64,000 nt of DNA from Limnephilus marmoratus (GCA_917880885.1 OU862934.1:28504734-28568733), one strand, 5' to 3'; positions 44,699 through 56,689 are shown, counted from the first letter of the stretch. Notes: generated by a model from the sequence alone, not told the origin. Translations and numbers: made by a program.

Positions 44699-45655
44699 GC
44701 ATGGAACTGATTTGGAAACTTAGTTTGCTCCTAAATAAGGAACTCCAGTGAAAAATATTATGTCTTTAAAAAATATGTTCACATAGATTAATAAACGCTG
44801 ATTCTGAATATATAAGTTTTATTTAATAAATTAAACGCGGAGTTTTTAAAAAATTATTAAAAATCCATTTTTAATCGGGTCGTAAAAATATGCCGTCAAG
44901 TTGGCATTATTGAAATTTTTGTGGTGACGTCACTGTTCGACGTGTCGTGACGTCACCGTTAAGTCATTGTATGGGAATGTACGATATGACACAAGCCATC
45001 GCATTAATTTATTCGTTTATTTACATACTGTTTGTAGAGAGTTAGTTGTTGTGTTTATTAAAACATTATTTAGGCCTAAATAATGTTTAAAAAATAAAGG
45101 TATATCTTATTAGTTTATCTCTAATTTTGAAAATATTCAAAAACTACTGCACAAAAAAATAGTAATGCTACTTCTCGGGAGAATACTTCGAACAACGGAA
45201 TTCAAAATGGCGGTAGTTGATCAGCTGATTGCCCGATTCACCATACATACGGTGGTTTTCGGGGGGTCTTGAAAAATTCAAACTTTAAGAATTATTTTAA
45301 CTATTAAAACTGACTCTAAAAATAAAAATGCAGTTATTTAAGTTAGAAGGTCATTAGTCATTATTCATACTTAGTTTGCACCTAAATTCTTCAATATAAC
45401 ATCCATTAATTTATAAAATTTCGACACAATTCTATTACTGAATTAGAGCAGACGAAATTCTGCATATTTCTGCATGCAGATGATTTATTATCTTTACAAA
45501 GATTAAACATGGCTGTTTATCATCGTTCAATGTTCTTTACTGTTCACTGTTTATAAAAACCATCGCCATTTTTAAACAAAAGAACGAGTTTGTTTACTTT
45601 TCCAACGTTTTATTTATTTGTTCGAAACGCTTCCGGATTTTAAAACAAAGTTAAT
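44699..45655. other. No gene recognised
   Basis: AT-rich. At about 44921-44957 two GTGACGTCAC-type palindromes lie close together. No frame of note. Confidence 0.45.
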
Positions 45656-45699
45656 TATAACAATGAATACAGTGTTTGGTTTTTTCTGTTTGCCATTCC

Positions 45700-45905
45700 G
45701 TGCTTATCAGATGTTATATTCCGAGTATCGCCCCGGTGAAAGCCACCAAAGATACAGTCGTAAAAACGACCCGTTCCCAAGGGACACATTTCAGCCGTCA
45801 AAAAATTTCGGGCGTTCACCAGTGCCGAAGGAATTAATAAATTTTGTTTTCGAAGCACCTTCCGTTGAAATACCGGTAAAACAAACAAAGCATTTATACC
45901 TGACC
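45700..45905 (-). pseudogene. LINE-A-like fragment
   Basis: The minus strand gives 'FYRYFNGRCFE', then in another frame 'FINSFGTGERP' and 'CPLGTGRF', a degenerate match to 'FYRCYNGRCSEE' and 'RTGRF' of LINE-A. Confidence 0.5.
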
Positions 45906-45964
45906 CTGATAGTGTGTATTAACGACAGATTCATTGAAATACCCTTTTTTATAGTGATATCTCA

Positions 45965-46365
45965 CAAGAGTCTCAGCTGCTACCGTCTGAGGCTAGTGAG
46001 GCTATGGAATCCCCAATTGGGGTATGTTGTGAGGCTGAAGGTAGTGGGGAGGGGAAGGAGATAGGGAAGAGGAAGGTGGGGAAGTACCTGGCTATTCAGA
46101 TCTGGTCACCAAACACGGCTAAGGCCATTTGAAGCAACGTTTCAATTCTGAATGGTGGTCCTACACCAGGGCGATACTGAGAGTAACTTCCACACTGGAA
46201 CGTGCGGCAAATATACCCACCTTCCTCTTCCCCATATCCTTCCCCTTTCCACTACCTTCAGCCTCACAACATACTCCAATCGGGGATGTCATAGTCTCAC
46301 TGGCACCAGACGGGAGCAGTTGGGACTCCTTTGCGGTATTCATATAAAAATAAAATAAAGAATTC
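45965..46365. repeat. E tail repeats, inverted pair
   Basis: A reverse copy (45965-46210) and a forward copy (about 46205-46365) meet at 'ccacaccttcctcttcccc'-like sequence, each with the block around 'caattggggtatgttgtgag' or its complement. Frames across it (46129-46358) are repeat-derived. Confidence 0.7.
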
Positions 46366-46685
46366 ACAACTGCCAGTTACACTAATAATCATATATTATC
46401 ATCAATGCCCATATCCGGAAAGATTCACGAAGTTACAAATCCAATAGTACTTGTACCTGCCAGCGGCAGGTCTTTGTGCGATTCTTTAGCGTAAGTGGCA
46501 CCATCTTTTGTCATTATTGGGTACTTGCTTGAATTCGATAACAGAAAATGCTTTTTAACAAACTTCAAGTACGAAGATTGTTTTGCATAGGTCGCGGCGT
46601 CAGAGATGTATTCGAAGTCGGATTCTTAAAATTCAACTGTACAGACGTAAGCCTATTAATAACGTCCGATTGTTAAAGTGTTTAT
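46366..46685. other. No gene recognised
   Basis: Nothing beyond a short palindrome 'cctgccagcggcagg' at about 46457. Confidence 0.4.
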
Positions 46686-47540
46686 TATCTATCTACTATA
46701 TAAATAAAAACTAATCACTGAAATGTAGGTGTGTACGCGCGTAACTTCCGAACGAATGCACCAAATTGGATAATTCTTTTTTTTTGTGTTCGTTATTGTC
46801 AGGACAAGGTTTGTATAAAACTACTGGTGAGCTCTGGCATTATGAAATTTGTATAAAAAAAGCAGAAGGTGGCATGAGAGTTGTTTGAAAACTGAATGTA
46901 CCGGGACTGAATATATATGGAATACTAGCTAGTCCCGGCATGCGTTGCTATGCCATTTAGTAAAGAAATTGTTTCTCCCTGCGTGTCCTTTCCCATTCGT
47001 TCCGTTACCATTCCACCTCCCATTCCTCTCTGCCTCCTCCACCTTCCCTCTTCCCAGTCCACTTCCTCCCTAACCCCGTCCCGCGAACCCCTCTCCCGAG
47101 TTCCCCTCCCCCCTCCGCAAACCCCCTCCCCGAGTTCCCTCCCCCCTTTCCCCCTCCCTCCTCTGCATTCCATACATTTATTCCCGGTTCATTTAGTTTT
47201 CAAACAGCTCGCGTGCCACCTATTGCAAATTTTTGTACAAATTTCATAATGCCAGAGCTCACTTATACAAACCTTGTCCTGACAATAACGAACACAAAAC
47301 AAAAAGAATTATCCAATTTGGTGCAGTCGTTCGGAAGTTATGCGCGTACATACATTTCGGCGATTCGAAGATATGGGAGAGGGAAGGTGGAAGAAGCGGA
47401 GTGGAAACGCGAGAGGGGAGGGGGACGCGGGAGAGGAAGGGGAGGCGGAAGAGGAACGGGACTAATGGGAAAGGACACGCAGGGAGAAACCATTTCTTTA
47501 TTAAATGGCATAGCAACGCATGCCGGGAACCAGCTGGTAA
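46686..47540. mobile_element. Compound of three H pieces
   Basis: A forward 5' half (46686-46921) meets a reverse near-full copy (46924-47365), which meets a forward 3' half (about 47370-47537, ending 'gggaaccagctg'). The two forward halves together make one H copy, so a reverse copy seems to have landed in or recombined with it. Frames here are repeat-derived. Confidence 0.75.
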
Positions 47541-48122
47541 TAGGTATAATTATTTACAATGATTTCTGTCTTGACAAACGAATGTTTTCAATAAATTGTT
47601 TGATAAAAATAATAAGAAGACAGTATATGGAAAATATTATTTTATTACATAAAAAAACACAGTATTGTTTTGTTCATAATAATATGCAATGAAAAGACAA
47701 TGACTGCATAATTTTAATGACCTCAAAAATGTTTTTCTTTTTTTATTATTTAATACCGATGTGAGGTAGATAATGTACTCTCAGTATCGCCCTGAAGAAA
47801 TACGAATATTCAGAATGAAAAATGCATCGTTGCTTGATGCACTAAATGACTTTAGACGTTTTTAGTAACCAAATCTGAATAGCGAGGTTCACCAATGTCT
47901 TCAGCCTCGCAACAAACTCCACACTGGCTCTGGACACTTATGCCACATTCATATTAAAATAAAATAAAAGCCAAAGAGTCCCAACTACCCTACTACTAAA
48001 TAATTGGGGTTTGTTGTAAAGCTGAAGGGAGTGGGTGGGGAAAGGAGCATGATCCAACAGTTGATCCCCTGACAGTTGCCCCCACCCCCCCCCCCCCCCC
48101 CCCCCCCGCCTTTATTATATTA
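47541..48122. other. Degraded E tail and long poly(C)
   Basis: 47765-48050 has decayed E-repeat words. 48076-48108 is an almost pure C-run that ends about 14 bp before the mariner-type element. Confidence 0.5.
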
Positions 48123-48284
48123 GTGTCCGACCGAAACAGGACTTTCTACTGAAACCGAATCTTCGGTAGGTAGGTACCTAGGTAGCTGGCCGAAACCGAA
48201 ACTTTTTTAGACATGTTAAAAATCTATTGTTTACTGAAATTTGGCTAATTTTTAACACTTATACAAACAGTTAATGTGTTCAAT

Positions 48285-48287
48285 GAA

Positions 48288-48320
<33 letters not shown>

Positions 48321-48365
48321 AATAATTGATCTATATCAATTATTGTTTTTTTTTTTTTTTTTGAT
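48285..48365. repeat. Poly(A)/poly(T) hairpin
   Basis: An A-run of about 30, then 'caataattgat' and its complement, then a T-run: a palindrome within the mariner-type element. Confidence 0.8.
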
Positions 48366-48644
48366 ATTGGGTACTAAAAATTAACAAACATGCTAACGAG
48401 GTACCTACTTCTTGGAACAAAAATTTTTCAATAATCAACAATTATGTATAGTTTGGCAAGAAAGTGTAGAAATTAAATAAATTGGAACTAAACGTTTTCA
48501 TTACTATGGCAGCACTGCATTATATGACGTTTCCTATGGCTGTCATGTTATCGCAGGTTACGGTTGATTTATTGTCTTAAATCTGAGTAGAATATCGCTG
48601 ATTTGATAATATTTTTATTCATTGTTTGCCTTAATTTAATTAAA

Positions 48645-49452
48645 ATGAATAAATTATTACATAGTGATACAAGAGAGGTTATATTCTGCGTTTTTCAACG
48701 CTGCCTAGCCGAGTGTCACGCGAAGAAGCTTCTGTCCGATTTAGAAGATGTTTACAAACGAACTGCAGAAATGAATGGTACGTAGTATAGTTTGTTTAAT
48801 AAATTTCATTAGTATTACAAGATTTATGCCAATTTTCGAGCGATAATAACCATCACAATCTGATTTGAGGTTATGTTAAAAAATTTGACATTTGACATTT
48901 TTGAATTTGACATTTTGACAATTTGACATTTTGACAATTTGACATTTTGACAATTTGACATCGAATTTGACATTTCAATTTGACAGTTAATATGCGGCCA
49001 CAGGAAAAAGGGAATAACTCAATAAAAAAAAAATAATATGCAACTTCTTTAAACTCGTAGAAAAGTTACTTTTCTCTCGTTTTCTTTTTTTTCTTTCTAA
49101 GTGAATATTATCTAGTGTGTGTTTTTAAAACTACCTTCTATAATAATAATTTTAATGATGTTTTTCACACACAGGTAAATCTGAAACAACGGTAAGACGA
49201 ATCGTCAAGGAAGGGGAAAAGGCAGATGGAAAATTTGAAACACCGGGAAAACGGAAAATGGGCATTATAATATGTAATAGCATAAGTGCTGATGATTGGA
49301 AAAATTGTTGCAAGCACGTGATGAAAATTGAGGCAGAATATTATGCACGAGGCAGTACTATATATGATGATATCGATGAACTGCGTTTAGATGAAGATGA
49401 AGATACGGAAGAAGAAGAATCACACGAGGACAAAGACAATAATTACATGTAG
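48645..49452 (+). pseudogene. Spliced transposase remnant: HTH plus acidic tail
   Basis: Exon 1 (48645-48777) encodes MNKLLHSDTREVIFCVFQRC and on to 'YKRTAEMNG'. The donor is G|GTACGT at 48778 and the acceptor TTTTTCACACACAG ends at 49174. Exon 2 (49175-49452) continues in frame with 'KSETTVRRIVKEGEKADG' and 'ETPGKRK', then 'SADDWKNCCKHVMKIEAEYY' and a strongly acidic end. The product would be 136 residues. The N-terminal half looks like the helix-turn-helix DNA-binding part of an IS630/Tc1-like transposase and the end like its C-terminal tail. The DDE catalytic domain that should lie between 'GKRK' and 'SADDW' is missing, joined without a frame break. The intron carries 'atttgacattttgaca' repeats. 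It may still make a DNA-binding protein; this is inference. Confidence 0.65.
48880..48985. repeat. Tandem 'atttgacattttgaca' repeat
   Basis: About seven copies of a unit near 16 bp inside the intron of the transposase remnant. Confidence 0.85.
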
Positions 49453-49912
49453 GGTGTTGAATTAATAGACTTAAATTTTTAAGTACCTACGTTTTTATAT
49501 CGCAATAAACGCCCACTTAAAACTTATTTTGTTTTATTTTGCTTCTATTAAATTACAGTTTTTTGTGCAAATTTTTTAAAAATACAAATACGCTATGAAA
49601 TATGCATTTTGCCAGAAGCGTTTTTTTAAAACATACGTTCTTTGTCTTATGAGCCATCTAGGTGTTGCCATTTAAAACTAGAAAACGATCGCAGCGCCAT
49701 CATTTATTTTCTACACTTAATTGCCAAACTGTAGGTACATTATAAAGAAAGAACCTCATTAATTGAGTATTTTAATTTAAATTGTGTTTTACAATCACAA
49801 CGTTCTTAAGACGAAATTTACCTACCATTTATTGAGATCTTTTGCAGAGTTTCGGTGCGGCCGAAACCGAAACAAAATTTTTTGCCGAAACCGAACCTTC
49901 GGTCGGTCACTA

Positions 49913-50149
49913 GGTAAATAATTATTACAAAATTATAATTTTTTGTGCATTATTTCTCAATGTCAATTCTAAAATCTTCTTCAAAAATACCTTTATAGTA
50001 AATTAGTATGGATATGAAATGAATTTATCTAGTTTTGATTCTTTGTAGGTAGGCAGGTACTAACACGATGGTAGGTATGTAGGTACAATATATATATAAG
50101 TAATGTTATGCTTGATGCATTTGAAAGAAAATCTATATCTATCTATCTA
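49913..50149. other. No gene recognised
   Basis: AT-rich with 'taggtaggcaggtac' type simple repeats; an ATCT microsatellite runs up to the H element. Confidence 0.4.
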
Positions 50150-50593
50150 TCTATATAAATAAAAATGAATCACCGAAATGTATGTACGCGCATAACTTCC
50201 GAACGACTGCACCAAATTGGATAATTCTTTTTGTTTTGAAATCGTTATTGTCAAGACAAGGTTTGTATAAAATTACTGGTGAGCTCTGGTATTATGAAAT
50301 TTGTATAAAAAAATTGCAATATGTGGCACGCGAGCTGTTTGAAAACTGAATGTATGGAATGCGGGAGGGGTAAGGGGGGAGGGGAACTCTGGAGGAGGGT
50401 TCGCGGGATGGGGGAAGTGGAGTGGGGAGATGGGAGGTGGAGGAAGGGGAGTAGAAACGCGAGAAGGAAAGGGGACCCGGGAGAGGAAGGGGAAGGGGAG
50501 GCGGAAGGTGAACGGGACGAATGGGAAAAGACACGCAGGGAGAAACGATGTCTTTATTAAATGGCATAGCAACGCATGCCGGGAACCAGCTAG
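50150..50593 (+). mobile_element. Helitron-like element H, full length
   Basis: Starts TCTATATAAATAAAAATG at the end of an ATCT microsatellite and ends 'gggaaccagCTAG' before a T. It is the best-preserved copy besides 29757-30225. Frames in the purine-rich middle are not genes. Confidence 0.82.
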
Positions 50594-50768
50594 TGTTTTA
50601 TACTTTTGTTATTCGGCGTTACATCCTCTCTGCACACCACTTCGGGGACACATAGTTATATTTTTTATAAGTAGGTACAGGATATTTTCCCTAAGCCGAC
50701 AGCATATTGTAAATAAGTATACCGGAGGGACAACTGTCAAAGGATCAACTGTCATGGAACCGGAAAGG

Positions 50769-51120
50769 GAGGCGTCTACTAATATCTACAAGAATTCCAA
50801 AAACTGAAAAAATCGAACCAATATCTATGAGAACCAAAGTGTTGACGAATATCTACAGCACTGGCAGAGGTTGGATTTGAAATTATGTATAGCATATTGG
50901 AATAACGTAATATTGCGTATGCAGTTTAAAAAACTTAATTTATAAGTATGTATGTAAAAATCCCTAATATCGGACTATTGGACACATTTAGCTGATTAGT
51001 CCAACCTACGCTCTGTAGATATTAGGTAGTCAACACTGTGAAGTTCGTAGATATTAGTTCAACATATGAGCTGTAGATATTCGTCCGACATACAGGCTGT
51101 AGATGTTAGTATCTGGAGTC
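50769..51120 (-). mobile_element. W element: foldback with unit arrays, short copy
   Basis: Inverted relative to 55030-55522. It starts 'gaggcgtctactaatatc' and ends 'gttagtatctggagtc'. Three ACTAATATCTAC-type units lie at the left and four complementary ones at the right, around a 150-bp unique core. Confidence 0.75.
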
Positions 51121-52955
51121 ACCGGAAAGTAGATGGAGCAGAGGAAGGCTAATAAACACCTGGCTATTCAGATCTTATCACTAAATAGATAGGTAGGCAC
51201 CTATGACTGTTTTGAGTCTTGTTATTTTTACAAGGGCGATACTGAGAGTATCAATATGTATTAGTTTTTTCAAGAGTCAGAAGGGTGGGCAAGTAGGTAG
51301 GTACCTATATTTTATATTATTTATGAATATACGATGTATGAATGGGAAAAGCAATAATTAGTTTCGTTTTCAAAGACAGAGCTGTATGAAGGTCCATCCT
51401 CTCTGCCTACCCCTGCGGAGAACGGCATGATGTTATTTAGCTAAATGCTGGCTACATAATATGAATATTGCTCAAATGTAAATTGTGTTTATCGTACACA
51501 ATAAAAACATTAGGGGGCGGGCATTCACTATATGACAGACAATAATTAAAACCAACGTATAACAACAAATAATATCATATTTACAATGAATTTTTATATT
51601 ATTAACAATAAAACATGTTAGTTAATCATTTATATTGCTTTTAAGAAGTTTAAAGCGTTTATTTCAAGCAGGAAATGAAAAAGATTCCCGAACTATCGCG
51701 AAGGGTGGGTGTTGAGACCAAAATAATCAATACCCGAAACAGGGACACGAGGAGAAATACTAACAATGGTTTCAGCTTTAATTGAACGTGCAGGATGGAT
51801 TTGAGTTCATCATCACATCCCGCAAAGCACTAGCGACTAATTAATGTGCAATTACAGCGAGTATCATGCACATTAATAAGGATATTCATAAACAATAAGT
51901 GGACATCACGTTAACAGCCATTCCCCAAGTAGTCTGACAGGAGCGTTGTTAGACAGTACACAATGAATAAAAAACGCAGTTTTAGAGCGTTTATACGTAT
52001 TTTTTCACATGTTTACAGTAAGCAGAGCTTCGCAGGGGTATCCGTCTATAAATAATCCAGCCTCAAACAGTCGGAGAGCTTTTATTTATTATTTGTTTTG
52101 TCGGCGAAAAGGTTCGGGATTGAAGCAGTGTTTGAATGTGACGGACTTACCTCATCTTGGAGATGTTGGTTTTCCTGGTGATCACGCCGAACGGAGAACT
52201 AAATTACACATTTGATTAATGTCACTGATCACTTATAGCACCTGGCACCATTCATGACTGATGGCAAAAACACCCCCAATTCGTGAGGAACCATGAACGG
52301 CCGCACTCGATTACACTACACGTCCGAACGAACAGTCGCCATGTTTGAATTACAGAATTCTATAATATAACAATACAAGAAGCTAGCATCGATGCTCATA
52401 CGTCCTAAAATTAGACAAATTAATGCGCGCCTCTACCGGAGAAAACTTGCACTACTGAGAAATTTCAATCCAACGAACAACATTTCAAATTGACGTAATT
52501 TTTCGTTGCCATTCTTGGCGCTAGGATCGCAAAATAAAATAAATTCAAAATTTTAACCACAGATTCTCATGTTTGGATGCAGTTACACCATTATAAATTT
52601 TCCTGTGGCGTATGGCGCCACTGGTAGCAAGATGGTTCGGAAACAAAAATAATGTATCAAGATTTCCATAATTCCAGATTCTGCCACCGGTGTTATTATG
52701 TGGTGAGATTGTAGACTAGAAAGGGTTCACGACCAACCCTGAAATAGACCAATCACCTCGGGGCGGCAAGTTCTGAAATGTTACTGCTAGAAGCATCTGT
52801 CGGATTTTACTAGAACTATCTTCTAAAGTACTAACTGACAGCTTGTTATTATGGCCATGTAATAAAAACTCTTTGGACATTATTCTAAGTGTGGTTGTCC
52901 CGAAAAAATATTCAAATACACTGTAGTGTGGCGAGAGCTCAGTCAACAAAGTTTA
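51121..52955. other. No gene recognised; LINE-B scrap
   Basis: 51370-51440 is a scrap of the LINE-B end ('ccatcctctctgcctacccc'). The rest, including frames at 52009-52215 and 52716-52949, has no family resemblance. Confidence 0.5.
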
Positions 52956-52959
52956 TTAT

Positions 52960-53525
52960 TGAAGAGAAAAATTCTTCAGCACCGTTGTGATTTGAAACTC
53001 GATGAAACGGAAGCGAGCTACACTAAAAAAGACACAAAAACACATATGTACATCTGTAGGAATTAGCCACTGAGAGAATGAGATAAAAAATATTTATTTA
53101 TTTCACGGGTACTCGGACCCAATACAGTACGATAAATTCAAGGTCCAACACAAGTCTCTTGTAGTCTTGTGTATATAGGACCTGACGAACTTTAGCGGCC
53201 AGACATTCATCTGACCAAAGAATGAATCTTTAGAAAAAAAATTGTAAAATCAATATCTAGTCTTCAAACCACTCCGAATTGAACAGGCAACGAAAATACA
53301 AAATAAAGCGACATCTAGCGACTCCGAAGAAGAAAATACAGATTCAAGATTACAGATATAAGATGACCAAATGCGTAAGAAAAGATGCCCTGGAATTTGA
53401 CAACAAAGATATGGAAAAATCCATCCTTCACATTGATAAATAAAATTTCTCGTAATCTCTCCACTCTTGTCTACTTTAGTTTTCTGAAGGTTTCACTTCT
53501 ACCGAGTGTGAATTGCAAACTCAGA
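52960..53525 (-). repeat. Long-form T repeat
   Basis: T ends at 52960-53085 and 53450-53525 enclose the long interior also seen at 27453-27956. The shared words 'gacatctagcgactccgaag' and 'tccttcacattgat' appear in the complementary order. This copy lacks the PIF-like MITE and so shows its empty site. Confidence 0.75.
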
Positions 53526-53554
53526 TTATTTTTTTTTAAAGCGGTAACAATAAA

Positions 53555-53945
53555 ACTAACTAATCATCACGCCGTTTTCCCGAAGGGGTGGACAGAGAGG
53601 ACGGACCGCCAAAGAATTCGATCTTGGCGCACACTACTTGCCTCGTTCACATTCATACATCGTCTAATACATGCTCTTCTATTATTCCGACTCTTCACAT
53701 GGCCCGACTCAAGTATCTGATTCACTTGGTCGCATCATACCTTCCTCGGGCATCCCCGACTTCTACCATTCACATTTGCGTCATATATTCTCCTTACACT
53801 CCTCTCCTCGTTCATTCGCTCCACATGCCCAAACCACCTGAGTGTCTCTTTCTTAATCTTACTCATTACGCTTACATCAGCCTTGCATTCTTCGCGGATC
53901 TCCACATTTCTCACACGACCGTATAGGTACGGTGTTACCACTCAT
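53555..53945 (-). pseudogene. LINE-B C-terminus
   Basis: Frame 53735-53941 (minus) reads 'GRVRNVEIREECKADVSVMS' and 'KETLRWFGHVERMNEERS', then 'YDANVNGRSRGCPRK'. The remainder down to 53555 is the frameshifted C-terminal end with 'ggacggaccgcc'. Confidence 0.8.
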
Positions 53946-54097
53946 ACGCCTGAGGGATTTCATTTATTGGAAACAATATATTTAAAGAAATGTCAAGAGT
54001 GATTAAAAAAACATTCCAGTTACATTTTTTTTAATTTCGCACCTGAAAAAACACTAGACTCTGTGCAGATACCTATGTGCAGAGATCTTACTATCTA

Positions 54098-54222
54098 ACT
54101 AACAATAACGCCGTTTTCGCATGGGTAGACAGAGAGGACGGACCGCCAAACAGCTCGGACATGGAACACACTATTTGCCTCGTACACCGTATACATTCAT
54201 ACATTGTCTCATAAATATCTTC
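54098..54222 (-). pseudogene. LINE-B 3' end scrap
   Basis: A second, shorter reverse copy of the same end ('gccgttttcgcatgggtaga', 'ggacggaccgccaaac') that stops where an H element begins. Confidence 0.65.
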
Positions 54223-54224
54223 TA

Positions 54225-54485
54225 CTAGCTGGTTCCCGGCATGCGTTACAATGCCTTTCCCGCGCGTCCACGTTCCCCTCCCGTGCTCCCCTTCAACCTT
54301 CTGGCGCTTCCCCCTCCCTCGTCGCCCCTCCCGCGAACCCCACCTCTTATGTTACCCTCACCCTCCAGCCTTCCCTCCCTGCAGCTAAAATATAAGAAAT
54401 ACCCACACTTTCAAACCACTCGCGCACCACTGTAGTAATTTTTTTATACAAATTTCATAACGCCAGAGCTTACCATTATATATAG
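54225..54485 (-). mobile_element. Helitron-like element H, truncated
   Basis: Begins 'CTAGctggttcccggcatgc' (3' end) and fades after 'ccagagcttaccattatata'; the 5' end is missing. Confidence 0.75.
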
Positions 54486-54609
54486 AAACATTCGCGGGAG
54501 TGCGCACAACAATTCTTCAAAGTTGTTGTTGAATGGCAGGGCATAAAATATGAACAAACAATCAAATACCTATTGATTTTTATATATAAGAATAACTGCA
54601 GTATACAAG

Positions 54610-54807
54610 GGTAACCTGCCAACTAAGAATGAAACCAATAATTCAGAACCACCTCAGAAAGGTCATACGCGGAGTTATGATAAAAAAATATGAAAAATTT
54701 GATTTAGGTTAGGGTTAACTTAACGGCTATTTTTAATATTTTTTTCATAGCTTTTTGACTTTTCAAAGAGGTGTTGAGTTGAATTGATTCTGAGTTGGCA
54801 TAAAACG
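54610..54807. mobile_element. MULE-like MITE, second copy
   Basis: Inverted ends related to 39501-39704 ('gccaacta', 'gaatgaaacca', 'cacctcagaaaggtcat'), flanked by GTATACAAG at 54601-54609 and 54808-54816. The centre contains 'ggttagggttaac'. The two copies are diverged but each keeps a 9-bp duplication. Confidence 0.8.
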
Positions 54808-55029
54808 GTATACAAGGTATCAGGGGGTAAAATGCACAAACTTCGGTAGGTGATTCTAGATGAAGGTAGAAATAAACAAGACTTTTCGGAATTTAATTGT
54901 TTTTTTTTTTCATCAATTTTTTTGGAAATTAGTAAAAGTAATTTATAATTTATCTTTTTTACTTGTACTGTCATATAAAATGACACCATAAATAGAGCAT
55001 TTTACCCCTTTTATACAAGGTGTTTTAGA

Positions 55030-55522
55030 GACTCCAGATACTAATATCTACAGCCTGTATGTCGGACGAATATCTACAGCTCATATGTTGAACTAATATC
55101 TACGAACTTCAGAGTGTTGACTAATATCTACAGAGCTAAGGTCGGACGAATATCTATGACGGTCCCAGTGTTGACTAATATCTACAGAGCGTAGGTTGAA
55201 CTAATATCTACAGAGCGTAGGTTGGACTAATCAGCTAAATGTGTCCAATAGTCCGATATTAGGGATTTTTACATACAAACTTACATAAATTAAGTTTTTT
55301 AAACTGCATACGCAATATTACGTTATTCCAATATGCTATATATACATAATTGCAAATCCAACCTCTGCCAGTGCTGTAGATATTCGTCAACACTTTGGTT
55401 CTCATAGATATTTATTAGTCAACAGTTTGAGCTGTAGATATTCGTCAACACTTTGGTTATCATAGATATTAGTTCGCTTTTTTCAGTTTTTGGAATTCCT
55501 GTAGATATTAGTAGACGCCTCC
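55030..55522 (+). mobile_element. W element: foldback with unit arrays, long copy
   Basis: The left arm contains eight units, each starting A-C-T/G-A-A-T-A-T-C-T-A-C (the last degraded), at 55040, 55066, 55092, 55120, 55146, 55174, 55200 and 55226, so the spacing is strictly 26 or 28 bp. Most units end in GTTG or GTCG. The right arm (about 55375-55515) has four to five units in the complementary orientation. The 150-bp core is shared with the copy at 50769-51120. No coding. Confidence 0.8.
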
Positions 55523-55794
55523 GTATTAGAAGATTCTGTTGAGTATAAACAAACACAAACTTAAACGAATACAACTTTATTTTTTTTACAAACAAGCTCG
55601 TAGGTAATAAAGTTGCAGTAGTGGTTTATAAAACACGAATTATTACTAGTTATATCTACAAATTATATCTACTGTGAACAGTAGGCTTCAAGTCCAAAAA
55701 AAGTACCTACGTTTCTAATTTTCTCTTATTAAATCGTAATATTGGTAAGCAGGTACTTAAATACCTAATTACTTATAAATCATATACAGTACAA
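55523..55794. other. No gene recognised
   Basis: AT-rich, no motif of note. Confidence 0.4.
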
Positions 55795-56178
55795 CCTTAA
55801 TAATCCGGCACTATTCAAAACCAGAGGGTGCCGGATTATTGGAATGTGCGGATTACTGGATTATAGAGAAAAAAATATAATAAATAAAACAATGCATTTC
55901 ATAAAGAGAATATAGACACTATTCACACTTCAAAACAACAGGTAAACAACACGAGATAAGTTTTGAGGTTAGACCATAAATATACCAAACCACCCACGGT
56001 TACGGCCGCCGCACATGCCCACACTCACACTCGTTCACGACACTGCGCCAATGTCGCATTGACATTGGTGGACACGTGTGTGTCCGCATTTGCTTTCACG
56101 AGTCGTACATCAGTCAGTTTTTAAATAGATTATTGTTAATAAGGAAATCATCCGGAAAAAATATGGAAGAGCTCTTAC

Positions 56179-56290
56179 ATGTCCAAAAGGAAAACACATG
56201 GAGAATTCAAATTAACTTCTGAGTTTTCAGACGAAAAATTTATAAATTATTTTAGAATGACTCGGAACCATTTTTTTTTATTCACAAAAA
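56179..56290 (+). pseudogene. PIF/Harbinger-like transposase N-terminal scrap
   Basis: The frame reads 'THGEFKLTSEFSDEKFINYF' followed by 'RMTRNHF', the conserved start of many Harbinger-type transposases, then runs into a LINE tail at about 56278. The nuclease core is absent. Confidence 0.55.
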
Positions 56291-56395
56291 GATACATAAA
56301 TTACAATAAATTTTATACAATAATTAATTACACAATATATGTATTTGATGTACCCCCATAAATAAGCAGGGCTTGTGTGTATGGGGGGTTTAAAG
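56278..56395 (-). repeat. LINE 3' tail scrap
   Basis: Matches the tail of the LINE at 12550-13330 ('aattttatacaataattaat', 'gatgtacccccataa', 'gcttgtgtgtatgggg'). Its junctions with coding-like sequence on both sides suggest insertion into a gene fragment. Confidence 0.7.
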
Positions 56396-56689
56396 AAGTA
56401 CCTTGGATGATTGTTTTAGATTTAGAAGATCAAGGATATGGTGGTCATGAACGAATTAGTACTGAAGAAAAATTAAAAAAGTATTAATATAATCTGGGTG
56501 TTTTACGCCGTATAATCAGTTTTCGCTTCGAACAACTTCACTGAGTTCCTTCATTTTGCAAACACTCTCGCCACTGCCACTCGAAAACAATGTCTCGGTC
56601 ATTTAGAAGACACGCGCGTACACGCTCTCATGTACGTTCATGTGACTGTGACACGTGAGAGCAAATGCGGAGTTTGGTACTGCGCCGTA

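Larger units (their letters stand above)
48123..49910 (+). mobile_element. Tc1/mariner-type element, core-deleted, 1788 bp
   Basis: The ends GTGTCCGACCGAA (48123) and TTCGGTCGGTCAC (ending 49910) are inverted with one mismatch and flanked by TA on both sides (48121-48122 and 49911-49912). 'gccgaaaccgaa' words are repeated subterminally at both ends. It carries a two-exon gene without a DDE core. Confidence 0.85.

Noticed and set aside
55040..55240. Regularly spaced 12-mers with variable middles, like a CRISPR array
   Set aside because: Eukaryotic context, units also present in complementary orientation, and a second dispersed copy; better explained as foldback arms.
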